From assembly GCA_019448385.1 (NCBI GenBank), contig JAGTXO010000016.1, positions 434,001 through 498,000 of the forward strand: DNA of 64,000 bases. Reading direction: 5' to 3'. The notes under the pieces were generated by a model that saw only the letters and a program-made list of their open reading frames with translations, was not told the DNA's origin and did not search any database. Below, in pieces: positions 11,040-22,300 of the stretch. Numbering within the stretch: the first letter of the stretch is position 1; each line of letters starts with the position of its first letter. Made by a program: the position numbers and the translations under genes. The stretch is from Diacronema lutheri (Eukaryota; Haptophyta; Pavlovophyceae; Pavlovales; Pavlovaceae).

Positions 11040-12027
11040 CTACGCTGCCGCCGCCATCTCAATCAGGATGCAGTGCGCACCCGCCGGCCCGGCGACAACC
11101 TCGAACGCCTGCTCGCCGCCCACCTCGCCACCCACCTCGCACGCCTCGTGTTTGTCCAGCTGCGCCGAGCCGCCGGCGTGCGTCAGGCTGACGGATCCTT
11201 CGAGGCACACCATGTACGCTTGCCGACGCGCGCCCAGCGCGAAGGGCAGCTTGCCGCCCGCATCGAACTCGGTTGCGAAGATGTTGGCGTCCTGGTTGAT
11301 AGCGACCCGAGCGTCCTTGGCGTCAACGTCGCCGACGAGGTGCGCCCAGCGGTTGCGCCGCGCGTCAGGCGCAAAGGAGGCGGAGCCATAATTGGGCTTG
11401 AGGCCGCGCGAGCGCGGCATGATCCACATCTGCGTCGGCGGTGCGCGAAGCCGGACGTACGGCGCGTGAGCGGGGGTGCGGCGAGCCGTGGTGCGCGCGG
11501 CGGCGGGAGGCGCACCTGGATGAAGCGGAGAGGCGTGTCGGGCGAGTGGTTATACTCAGAGTGTCGCACGCCGCTCCCGGCCGTCATGAACTGCACTGCG
11601 CCGCGTCCGAGCGTCTCGGCCGTGCCCATCGAGTCCTGGTGCGTGAGCTCGCCCTCGACAATGTACGTCACGATCTCCATGTTGGCGTGGCCGTGCGTGC
11701 CGAAGCCGCGAGCTGGCTGGCTGCGCGCGCGACACGCGCGGCGAACGTAACAAGGGGCCGGTGAGCGCGTGCCGCGGCAGAGGCGACGCACGCTCGCGGC
11801 GCCGCGTGTCCGGGCGCGCACACTCGGTCGTCGTTCAGGACGCGCAGGCATCCGTACTGCGCGCGCTTCGCGTCGTTCCACTCGGCGAACGAAAAGTGGA
11901 AGCGCGAGGTGAGCCAATTCTCGGCATCCCAGCCCACTGCGCGTGGCGCGTTGGCGCCGTTGCCGAACCACGACGGGTTTGGCGTGGACAGGAAAAGCTG
12001 CGCGTGTGCGACCTTGCTGAAGCGCAT
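11040..12027 (-). CDS. Pirin-like bicupin protein
   Basis: Non-haem metal bicupin of the pirin family; members act as nuclear transcription cofactors or as quercetin dioxygenase-like enzymes. Exons 12027-11822, 11720-11516 and 11429-11040 join in phases 2 and 0 to give 266 residues. The first join restores LNDDRVQPARGFGTHGHANM, which carries the first two metal-binding His. ELTHQDSMG and AGSGVRHSEYNHS supply the remaining His and Glu ligands. The second cupin begins at WIMPRSRGLKPNYG. All four ligands are present. Introns are 101 and 86 bases. Whether it is a regulator or an enzyme cannot be told. Confidence 0.92.
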
Positions 12028-12793
12028 CGCGTTCTCCCGCTCTCGGGACGTCGGAAAAGTGCCGAGTCGAAACGCCGAAATGCTTTTTTTTTAAAAAAGC
12101 TCAATGGCTTCCGCCCTTGGGCGCGCCCCCGCGGCTGCTCTCCTCGATGACCTCTACGCTGATCCGCTCGCAAGCATCGTCGCGCAGCTGCCGGCAAAGG
12201 GATGAGCTAGCGCTTACGCTTGCATGCTGCGATCTGCACGGCGCGGTCGACCGGTGGCAGCTTGCCGTCGGACGGGTGCGTGCGCGGGCGAAGGTGGGCT
12301 TGGCGCGGCATCCGAGCGCGCAGCTGGCCCCGTCCGTCGCTCTGGCCTGCAGCTGGCGCGTCGGCTGTGCGCGCGCGACGCCATGCGTACAGCTGGTGCA
12401 GCTGGGCTGGCTGCGCGCGCGCGTGTGCTCGTGCGATGCGGCGACGCGCGCGCGTTTGCTCGAGGCACGGGGCGACGCACCCGAGGAACGGGGCGCCGCA
12501 CCCACCCTTGCTCTCCGTCGTCCGTCGAGCGAGGGCGAACGTGGCTGCGGGTGTGGGCGAGGTGACGAGCTGACCTGCAACTGCGACTGAACAGCTTACC
12601 GTGCTGCTGAGGAGGGCCAACGGCTCCCCGTGGCTGTGGCATTGAGACGGGCGCCGGCATTGCCTATCGGCTTCGAGACGGAGGGAGCCTCGTGATGCAG
12701 GCGTGGATAGGACTCACACTGCAACAGTGGCACGCTCTGCTGCTGCGCCTCGGCGTCAGCCTGCAGTGTCGACGACGCAAACAACAAAAGCGC
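12028..12793. other. Unassigned 766-base interval with a possible terminal exon
   Basis: Between the pirin start and the cryptochrome stop. Open frames on both strands are Arg/Ala-rich and unconvincing. The only coding-like piece is a 29-codon minus-strand stretch, 12187-12101, listed separately. A homopolymer pair (ttttttttaaaaaa) lies at about 12084-12098. Confidence 0.5.
12101..12187 (-). CDS. Possible last exon of an unrecognised gene
   Basis: A pyrimidine-rich tract ending in CCGGCAG is followed by an in-frame 29-codon end, beginning LRDDACERISVEVIEE and closing with a TGA. The acidic, non-repetitive composition is unlike the Arg/Ala-rich background. I could not identify matching upstream exons with confidence among the fragments between 12200 and 12660, so this is only a candidate for a small protein whose start would lie near 12620-12660. 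No family is recognised. Confidence 0.3.
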   Translation of the reverse strand: MRDDACERISVEVIEESSRGGAPKGGSH

Positions 12794-15010
12794 TCAGTCT
12801 TCGTCGTCGTCGTCGTCGCTCTCGCTGTGCCTGGTGCGCTTCTTCGACGCGCGCGACTTCGCGTCGGGCGGCGGCGCGGCGGGTGCCTTGCCCCGCGCCG
12901 CCTTGCTCGGTGCGCCCTTGCCCTTGCCCGTGCCCTTGCCCTTGCCCTCTGAACCATGCTCGCCGCCGCTGTCGGCGTGGCTTTCCTTGTGTGCCTTGTA
13001 CGCTTCGGCCAACTTGCCCATGTTCTCCTTCGACGCCACGTCGTGCTGCACGATCGGCTTGGGATAGTCGACGCCAACGCGGCAGCCAGCCTGCACGGTA
13101 ACCGGGTGCACGGCGTTAAAAAAAATTAAAAAAAAGAGAAGTGCGAGCGCGGCGCGGCGCGGGCAGAACGGCGCATGCCCGCATGGCTGCTTGGCCACGC
13201 GCGCCGGCGCGCAGCGCCCGCCAAGAGGACGGCGCAAAAATGGCGCAAAAATGGCGCAAAAAAGGCGCGACGTGGCGGTGCGCGCCTTATTCTGGTCGGC
13301 GATCGGCGCGCGCCACGGCTCGTAAATGTACTTTTTCGGAAAGCGGGCGAGCTCCGGGACATACTTCCGGACGTAGGCGCCGTCCGGGTCGTACTTGCGC
13401 CCGAATGCGACGGGCGAGTAGCAGCGGAAGTACTGCGGACGGAGGGGAAGCCGACGCGCGCGTTTGCCCGCACGCCGCAGCGTCGGCCGTCGGGGCGTGG
13501 GCGCGTGGCGGCGGGCGTGCGAGCGCGGCGAGCGCGCACGCGGCGCGCGCGCGCGCGACGGCGCGCGCCTGGTAAAAGAAGCACGAGCACGAGAGCCACA
13601 TCCAGTTGCCGTTGTTCACCGCCCAGTCCGCGTCGATGAGCAGCTCGTCGAACACCGCGGCGCCCTCCTCCCAGCGCACGTACAGATCGCCGCGGGTCAA
13701 GAAACATGCGACCGCATGGCGCGCAAGGTGGTGCATCCAACCTTCGCTCTTCAGTTGGCGCATGCATGCGTCGATCCATGGGTAGCCGGTGCGCCCGTCG
13801 CGCCACGCGGCGAGCGCCTCGGCCGCCGCTGGATCGTCCGCCGGCACGCGCCAGCCGATCTGCCGGCAAATCGGGTTGTCCTCCATTTGTCCAAACGCAG
13901 GGCCGACGGCGTGCGCGCATGCGTAATAAAACTCGCGCCAAAGGAGCTGGCCGTCAAGCGAGACGGGCGGCGCGGAGCGGGTGCGCGCGCCCTTGGTCGC
14001 GTCGCGCAAGCGCACCCAAAAGGTGCGCGGCGAGAGGCAGCCGAACTTGAGGTAGGCGCTCAACACCGTCGTCGAGCGCGTGCCGGCTCCGAAGGGGTCA
14101 ATTTCGGTTGGACTCGTCTTTGGCTTTTCAAACGCGCCGGCCCACGCGCCGCCATCGCGCGCGAGGTGCGCGTCGAGCCGGCGCAGCGCCTCGCCCTCGC
14201 CGCCGGGGAAGAGCGACGGGCCCGCGTCCGCGAGCGACGGCGCGATGTCCGCGACGGACGGAACGGAGAGGCGGCCGCGCGCCTCCTCGGCCAGCGCAGC
14301 GTCGCTCGGCGCCGGGATCCGCTCGGGCGTGGGCGTGAGCACGATGGGCGAGCGCGCGACGACGTGGTCAAAGTGCGTGCGGAATGTCGAATACGTCGTC
14401 ACCGGCGAGCCCTTGGACTGCTTGAGCAGCTCGTCGAGGTCGCAGATCGTGTGACTGCTCCGTGCCGTGCGCGCGCGCGCAATGGAAGGCGGGCGCGGAT
14501 CGCGCGGTAAGGCGGTGGGCGCGATGGTGGGTGTGGCGTAGGCGCGCGCCGAGCGGAGCCGTCGCATGCGTGGGGGCCTCGAACGCGCGCGTGCCCGTTC
14601 GTCTCGGTGATCGTCACGCCGAGCGGCGCACACGCCTCGCGCACGGCCGCGTCGCGCTTGAGGCCGTATGGCTCCACGCCGTCCTTCTCCCAGACGATAT
14701 GTGTGGCGCCCCACTCGCGCGCAACCCGCGGTAGCTCCTCCTCAGGCTTGCCGTGCAGCACAAGCAGCCGCGAGCCGCGCGCGCGCAGCGACGCGTCGAG
14801 GTCGGCGAGCGCCTCGGCGAGGAAGCGGAGGCGGATTGGCCCAACCTTGCCCGACGAGACGAACCACGGGTCCAGGCAAAAGACGGGGCACACGGCGGTC
14901 GCGCCCTCGCACGCCGCGGCGAGCGCCGGGCTATCGTGCACGCGCAGCCCCTTGCGGTACCACAGCAGCACAACCATCGCGCCCCTGGCCGTCTTCGTCG
15001 ACCCGGCCAT
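12794..15010 (-). CDS. Animal-type cryptochrome / (6-4) photolyase
   Basis: FAD-binding blue-light receptor or DNA photolyase. Exons 15010-14595, 14454-13569, 13432-13286 and 13090-12794 give 581 residues in one frame. The N-terminal photolyase domain starts VVLLWYRKGLRVHDSPAL. The FAD domain has YLKFGCLSPRTFW, QLLWREFYYACA, GRTGYPWIDACMRQL and GWMHHLARHAVACFLTRGDL, with the two His of the (6-4)/animal-cryptochrome class, then DADWAVNNGNWMWLSCS and FRCYSPVAFGRKYDPDG. After the conserved PKPIVQH the protein adds about 80 residues: Lys/Gly repeats, a KSRASKKRTR stretch that looks like a nuclear signal, and an acidic end. All three introns use GC donors (CGG|GC, CAG|GC, AAG|GC). Repair enzyme versus photoreceptor is unresolved. 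Confidence 0.93.
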
Positions 15011-15579
15011 CCTTCCTCTCACAGATTCATCTCCAATCGAAGTCTCGCGGGTTGGACGGGTGCGTTCAAGGCACCTTTGCGCCCCACAGTATGAAGGCGG
15101 CGATGATGGCGGCGGCGGGCGCGCCGGTGCGGCGGCGGCGGGACGGCTGAGGCAGCCGTGCGGCGCGGCGGCCGCGTCACACACGCTCCGCCGCGAGCCG
15201 CGCGCGGCCGGAGCCGTGCATCGCGCAGAGCGCGCGCGCACGCGCGGCCCTTTGTACGTCCGCGCGTCGCGCTGGCTGGTCCGCCCTGCAGCCGAATCAA
15301 CCCCGTTGCACCGTCGATGGTGCTTGCGCGGACGCTGGGCCGCGGCAGGCTATAACGCGCGCCGCCGCGCGCCGCCGCTGCGGCCGCTGTTCGCCGGCGT
15401 GCGCGCGGCGCCTGCTGCGGCGACGCCTCGAGCCGCGCCGCGCCGCTCGACCTCGTGCCGCGCCACGCGCCGCGCGCGCCACCCGTCGCGCGCCTCATAC
15501 CCGCGCTTTTATAATCAAAGTCGCGTGAGGTTTGGGGGAGGTGGATGGGAGCATTCAGGGCACATCACACGGTATGACG
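15011..15579. other. Intergenic region, no gene seen
   Basis: 569 bases between the cryptochrome start and the PRKRIP1 stop, both on the minus strand. Very GC-rich with CGCG-rich blocks. A TATAAAAG-like box lies on the minus strand near 15508-15515. It is about 500 bases upstream of the cryptochrome ATG, so its use is uncertain. Confidence 0.5.
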
Positions 15580-16240
15580 TCACTCCTGCGGCGCTCTGGC
15601 CACGGGCGGCGCCGGGCGCATCTTGATCGTGGCGACGTCCGGCCGCTTCTCGTCGTCGCTGCTGCCGCCGTCGCCCGCGGCGCTCCCGTGCGCGCCGCCG
15701 CCATCGCCGCCGCCGCCGCCCTTCGCCTTCCCCTTCTTCTTGCGCCGCTTGGCCGCGCGCGCGGCGGTCTTCTCCGCCTCCCGCGCCGCGCGCTCGAGCC
15801 GGACCTTTTCAAACTCAGCCTGGCGCGCCTCCTCCTGTGCTTCTTTCTCGATGCGGTCGAGTCGCTCAAGCTCGATACGTCGCGCATTGCGGTACGTGTG
15901 GAAGTCGCTGCGGCACGCGAGGCGCGGCGGGCGGGACGCGCGGCCGGCTCGGCGTCAGGCGTGGCGCACCGTCGAGGCGTGGCGTGCGCACGCGCGAGCG
16001 CGTGGCACAAACCCGCTGCCTGCGCCTGCGTTGCTGCCCATGATGTTGTTCACCTTGTTCACCTCATGCCTGCGCGCGCGCGCGCGCGCGAGCGTGCGGC
16101 GCTTGAGGCTGGGCGCGGCGGCACCGCGCGCTTTTTGGCGTCCGTGGCTCGTACACTTCGACCTTGCGCTTCTGCTGGCTGAGCTGTTGCTGCCGGCGCT
16201 CCTCGGCGGCGAGCTTCTTGAAGTCCACCTCGAGCGCCAT
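15580..16240 (-). CDS. PRKRIP1: PRKRIP1 homologue (spliceosome-associated protein)
   Basis: Homologue of PRKR-interacting protein 1, a helix-forming component of the late spliceosome in animals and plants. Exons 16240-16125, 16069-16013 and 15907-15580 join in phase 2 twice, giving 166 residues. The diagnostic centre is VNNIMGSNAGAGSG, continued over the intron as DFHTYRNARRIELERLDRI. A long charged helix follows and then a Lys/Arg cluster (AARAAKRRKKKGKAKGG) and Gly-rich tail. The N-terminus (MALEVDFKKLAAEERRQQ) is shorter than in animals. Head-to-head with the TPR nucleoporin, 84 bases between start codons. Confidence 0.85.
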
Positions 16241-16324
16241 CGTATCCAGCGTCGAGCACCCCGGGCTTGGGAAGGTCTAGAGCGGGGTGGCCACCATCGC
16301 TCTCTCCGAGCCGGACTAGTCGCG

Positions 16325-19300
16325 ATGCCGGACTCGCTCGGCCTCGCCGCCATCATGACTGACGCCGAGGCGCGCGCCGCGGCGGAGCGCGCCGCGGACG
16401 AGATCGACGCGGAGGACCGCTTCCACCAGCTCGAGCAGGCACAGGTGCTCCTCCGACAGGAGAACAGCGAGCTCGTCGCCGAGCGCGCTGCCCTCGTCGC
16501 CGAGCGCGACAGCCTGCGCACGAGCGCGCGCGAGGCCAAGGCCGACGCCGAGGCCGCAAAGGAAGAGGCGCGCCGGCTGGAGCAGCAGGTGCGCGAGCTG
16601 GGGCGCGAGGTGTCGCTCGGTTCGGATGCGCGGCAGCACATTGATCGCAACGTGCAGATGCGCGACGAGCAACTCCGCATCGTCGAGCGCCAGCTCGCCG
16701 ACGCGAACGGCAAGGTGCTCGCGCTCACGCGCGCTGCGCGGGACGCGTCCGACGCGCTCGCCGGTGCGCAGGCGGCACAGCGCGCGGCGGAGCTCGAGTT
16801 GGCGCGTATGCGGCACGAGCGCGGTGCGCTCGAGCGGCGCGCCGAAGCCGCCGAGCGCGACGCCGTCGAGCGCGCCGCCGAGCTCGGCGCGGCGCGCGCG
16901 GCGTCCGCCACCGAGATCGCCACGCTGCGCGGCGACGCGCAGCAGCGCGACGCCGAGCTCGACGGCGCGCGCGCGCAACTGGCGGGCGCGCAGGAGCGCG
17001 AGGCGCGCGCGCGCGCCGACGCGCGCGACGCGCGCGACGCGCTCGCCGCGCACAAGGGCGAGTCTGAGGAGGCAATCGCACGGCTGCAGCTGGAGGTGGA
17101 TGGCTACCGGCGCATGGCGGACTTGCGCGCCGAGTCGGAGGCCGACGCGCGCGCGCTGCACGCGCGCGCGGACGCGCTCGGCACCGAGCTGCGCGCGCAG
17201 CTGGCGGAGGCGGAGGCGCGCGCCGCCGCCGCGGAGTGCGCCGCCGCCGCCGACGCCGCGGCGCGCGCCGCCGCCGAGGCGGAGCGCGACGAGGCGACAT
17301 CGTCGCTTGAGCGCGCGCTCGCGACGCTCGAGGCGCGCGGCGTGGCCGCCGCCGACGCGCTCGGCGGCGCGCTCGGCGGCGGCGGCGGCGGCGGCGAGCG
17401 CCGCGGTGGTGGCGGCGGCGTCGCGCTCGCCTCCGCCACCGTCGCCCGCCTCGCCGCGCTCGAGGCGGAGCTCGACGCCGAGCGCGCCGAGAGGCAGCGC
17501 GTCGAGCGCGCCTACTGCGAGCTCGAGTCGGAAGTTTCGGCGAAAGTACCGCTCATCCAACGCATGCGCGCGGAGGGCGAGGCGGCGCAGCGCGCGCACG
17601 CGGACGCGGCGACGCGGCTCGAGGTCGCGATGCGCGAGGGCGAGCGCCTGCGCGCCGCGTACGTCGCCGCCGACGCGGACGCGCGCGGCGCGGGCGCGGA
17701 CGCGCGCGCGGCGCGCAAGGAGGCGGAGGACTTGGCGCGGCAGCTCAAGCTCGTGCTGCACGACAACGTGTCGCTCAAGCACGGGCAAGGACGGCCAAGC
17801 AGCATGGGCGTAACGGCCGGTGCGCTTGGCGGTTTCGCCGCCGCGCTCGCCGTCGGCGCCACGCCGGCGGGCCGGCGCGTCTCGCGCGGCGGCGCGCCGT
17901 CGTCGGCTGGCGAGGGCGGCACACCGCCGGCTCCGAGTGGCGGTAACGGTACCGGTGGCGGTAACGGCGGCGGTAACGGCTGCGGTAACGGCAGCGGCGC
18001 GTTCGCGCTGACGGCGACACCGGGCACGTCGGACGCTGCGCTGACGGCGTCCGGAATGGCGGACTTCCGTGACGTGGACGAGCTGCTCGAGCGTAACCGC
18101 CAGCTGCTTCGGCTCACGCGCCGCCTGAATGACGAGCTCGAGGAGGCGGAACGTGGTCGCGAGGCAGCGGTTGAGGCGGCCGTCGCGCAGCAGCTGGCGG
18201 CGGTGAGCGTCGAGCTGACGGCGTTGCGCGAGGCGCGCGCCGAGCTCGACGGCAAGCTCGTCGCCATCGCCGCCGAGCGCGACATGCTCCGCTTCACCCA
18301 CGGCCGCGCGAGCGATGGCGGCGGTAATGGCGGCGGTGGCGGTGGCGGCAGCCCGGCGGCGCGCGCGCGCGTTTCGACGCCCGGCACGGCGAGCGGCGGG
18401 CGCGGCGAGGGCGGCGAGGAGGCGGGCGTGGCGGTGGTGCCCGTCTCGCTCCTGCAGACCGCGCGTGACGAGCTTGACACCTACCGCGCGCAAATGAGCG
18501 AGCAGCTCCGCCTCGCCGCCGAGCAGCGCGACGCGGCGCGCTCCGTCGAGTCCGCCGCGCGCGTCGACGCGGCGCGCGCGTGCGCGACGCGCGACGCGCT
18601 CGCAGCTCAGCTCGACGGAGCGCTGCGCAGCGAGGCGGCCGCGCGCGCCGACGCCGACGCGAGCGCCGCGCGCGTGAACCAGCTCGCCTCGTCTGTCGTC
18701 TCGCTCCAGGCCGCGCTCGCGCAGCGCGCGGAGGACCTGCGCACGTGCCGCGATGAGAGCGCGCGCCGCGCGGCCGAGGCCGAGCGGCTGCGCGCGGGCG
18801 CGGCGGACGCGACGGGCGCGCTCGAGCGCGAGCGCGCGCTCGTCGCGGCGCTCACCGCCGAGCGCGCTGAGCTGCGCGCGATGCGCGACTCCGTCGGCGC
18901 GGTGCAGGCCGCCGTCGAGGCAGCGGCGCAGGGCGAGCGCGCGCGCGCGAGCGACGCGGTCGAGCGCCTCACCACCGACTGGTACACGGCGCGGCGCGAG
19001 GCGGCGGAGGAGAGACAGCGCGCCGTCGACGCCGCCGCCGATGCCGCGCGCGCCACCGCCGCGCTGCGCGAGCAGCAGGCGTCGCACGCGCGCGAGCTCG
19101 CCGCGCTGCGCGAGGCGAAGGCGGCCGTGGACGCTGAGGTCGCCACGGCGCGCGCGTCGACCGCGCAGCTGCAGCCGCAGCTCGCCGCTCTCTCCGCGCG
19201 CGTGAGCGCGGCATTTGTCGCCGCGTCCGCCGACGGCGCCGTCGCCGTCGCCGGCGCCGTCGAAGAGGGCGGCGACGGCGGCGACGTCGCCGTGGCCGCG

Positions 19301-22300
19301 GCTGCGCTGCGGCTGCGCGCGCACCACGCGCACGAGGAGGCGACGCGCGCCACCGAGCGCGCCGCCGAGTACCGCAAGATCGCCGAGGCGGCGGAGGCGG
19401 AACTCTCGGCGCTGCGCGCGGAGATGATGGAGTTCCGCGCCGCGGTCGACGCCGCCGCCGCCGCCGAGCGCGCGCGGTTCGTCGAGGCGGACGCGCGCGC
19501 CGCCGTCGCCGAGCGCGCGCTTGCCGAGCGCGCGGCCGAGGCGGCGGCGGCGCGCGACGCCGCGGCGGACGCGGCGCGGCGTGCGGACGAGGCGGACGAG
19601 ACGCGCCGCCAGGCGGTGACGTCGCTCGATGAGCTGCGCGCGATGGTCGACGCGCGCGCGACGGGCGAAGCGAGCGGCCAGGCCGTGGCGGAGGCGCGCG
19701 CCGCCGAGCTGCAGCGGCGCCTCGACGCTGAGCTCGTGCACCACGCGGCAGATGTACAGCGCCTCGCGTCGGCGCGCGAGGCGCAGGAGGCGGCCGAGGC
19801 CGCCGCCGCCGCCGCCGACGCGCGCGCCGCTGAGCTTGAGGCCGCGCTCAGCGCGGGCGGCGGCGAGGCGACCGCGGCCGTCGAGCGGCTGCGCGCCGCG
19901 CTGCGCGATGCCGACGTTCGGGCGCTCACTCACTCGCAGGAGGTCGCCGTGCTCTACAGGCAGCTCGAGGGGTCCGTCGCGACGCTCGGCGGCGGCGGTG
20001 GCGCCGCCGCCGCCGGCGCGCCGCGGGCCGTCGACGGCGGCGGCGACGGCGGCGGCGACGTGCAGGCCGGTGCGGCGGTCGGCGGGCCGTCGCCACCGCC
20101 GGCCGCGCCGGCCGCGCCGTCCGACGGCGCCGCCGCCGCCGCTGCTGACGACGATGGTGCTCTTCTCCTCCGCCTCCTCCGGCGCGACAAAGAGCTGCTC
20201 GGGCAGCGCCTTGAGCTGCTCACCTACGAGCTCGACCGCGCCAAGCACGACGACGCGCGCGCGCGCGCGCGCGCCGACCGGCTCGCGGCCGAACTCGCGC
20301 AGGTGCGATGCGGTCCGGTCCGGTCCGGTCCAGTCCGGTCCGGTGCGGTGCGGTCCGGTGCGGTGCGGTGTGCGTCAGTTTGCGGCGGTGCGTCCGCCCA
20401 TACCACTCGCGCGACGCTAACGCGTACGCTCGTGCGCTGTGCTGTGCTGCGCCGTTGCGCTCGGGTGCCGCGCTGCGCGCCGCTCGCCGCCCGCCGCTCG
20501 CCGCCCGCCGCTCGTGCAGGCGCAGCAGAAACTGGCGGCCGTAACGGGCGGCGAGGGCGCGGCGGGACCCTTGTCTGCGCGCCAACACGATGGCGTCATG
20601 GCGCAGGTCTCAGAGCTCAACGTGTTGCGCGACTCGAACACGCTGCTTCGCTCTGAGCTCGGTGTGTGCCTGCCCTGCGCTGCGCTGCGGGCACAGTCGC
20701 CCCGCCCATGCGCCGTGCGGCGATGCGGGCGGGTGCTGCGCTGCGGTGACTGGAGAGGAGGCAGGCATCGATTCTCCGGCTGGCGACGAGTCTGGCCTTC
20801 CCGCCCCGCCCGTCCGTTGCGCGCCCGCGCCTGCGACTGCGCCGCGCGCCTGGCCATCTCGACCGCCCGCCCGACCGACCGCCTGACCATCTCGCCCGCC
20901 CGCCCGACCGACCGCCTGACCATCTCGCCCGCCCGCCCGACCGACCGCCTGACCATCTCGCCCGCCCGCCCGCCCGCGGCGCGTGCGCAGAGCGCGCGCA
21001 GCAGACGGCGGCGCGCGAGGCCTCGGCGGCGGCGGCCCTGCGCGCCGCGAGCGGGCCGACTCAGGCTGAGCTCGCACTCGTGCGCGCCGAGGCCGGCGAG
21101 TTCCGCGCGCGGTGCGAGGCGCAGGCCGCCGAGATCGCTCAGTGGCAGCAGCGCGTGAGTGAGATGATTGAAAAGGTGCGTCCAGGGCTCCATCCGACCC
21201 CCCTTCCCTTTCCCTTTCGCGCGCGCGGTGCGTGTTGCGACGCCGCGTGGGCTGCGGGGCCTCAAGCGCGCGGGCTGCGGGGCCTCAAGCGCGCGGGCGC
21301 GCAGGCGCGCGGGCGCGCGTGCACGCTGCCCTCCTGCCGGCGTGCACGCGCGTGCGGCGCGCACGCGCAAATTCGGCGCACGGGCGCGTCGCGCGCGTGG
21401 AAGCAGCGCGGCTCGTCGCACGGCGCGTGGGCTTTGTCCGGCCGCCATTTGTCCGGCCGCCATTTGTCCGGCCGCCATTTGTCCGGCCGCCATTTGTCCG
21501 GCCGCCATTGTCCGGCCGCCATTTCTTTGCGCGCTTGCCACCACCTCGGCCGTTCGGCGTGTGAGCCTCTGCTGACCGCGTCCCCAACCCCACTCCCATC
21601 TTCCCGTCCTACCCCCATCTTCGCGCCACCGCCCTTTGGCACACCGCGCTTGTGCGGCGCGCAGGGCAAGACGTCCGTCGAGGCGGAGCGGTTCGACGCG
21701 CTCGCCGCCGAGCGCGCCGCGCTCGCCGCCGAGCGCGCCGCGCTGGCTGATCGCGTCGCTGAGCTGGTGAGTGCGCGCATGCCACATGACACATATACAC
21801 ACACACACACACATACACCGCGCCCCGGCGAACCGCGTGCCTTCGCGCTCGTGCCGCTCGTGCGACACGCCCGTCGCACTCCGACCGTTACGTTGCACGC
21901 GGCGGGCGGGTACGCGCAGCGCGCGCGCGGCGCGCCTCACGAGCGCCGCCATCGTGCGCCGGCGCCGTTACGCCGCCATCGTGCGCGTAACCGACCTGCC
22001 AGGAGCGCAAGATGGCGGACGCGACGAGCGCGAACGAGACGGTGACGCGCATCGCCCGGGCGAGCCAGCGGAAGGTGCGCGAGGTCGAGACGGAGCGCGA
22101 CGCGGCCCTCGCGCGCGCGTCCGCGGCGGATGTGGAGCGCGCGGCCTCGGCGCGCGCAGATGCGGCACAGGGCGCATACCGCGCCGACGCGCGCGCGCGC
22201 ATTGAGAATGTTCTCGAAGGCGAGGCGCGCGCGGCGGACGCGGCGCTCGGCGCGGAGGCGGAGCTCGAAATGATGCGCGCGCGCTACACGCGACTGATGG

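Noticed and set aside
16316-20248. A 1,310-codon antisense frame opposite the TPR nucleoporin
   Set aside because: It lacks any family motif and arises from the GC-rich third positions of the sense frame, which carries clear TPR hallmarks.
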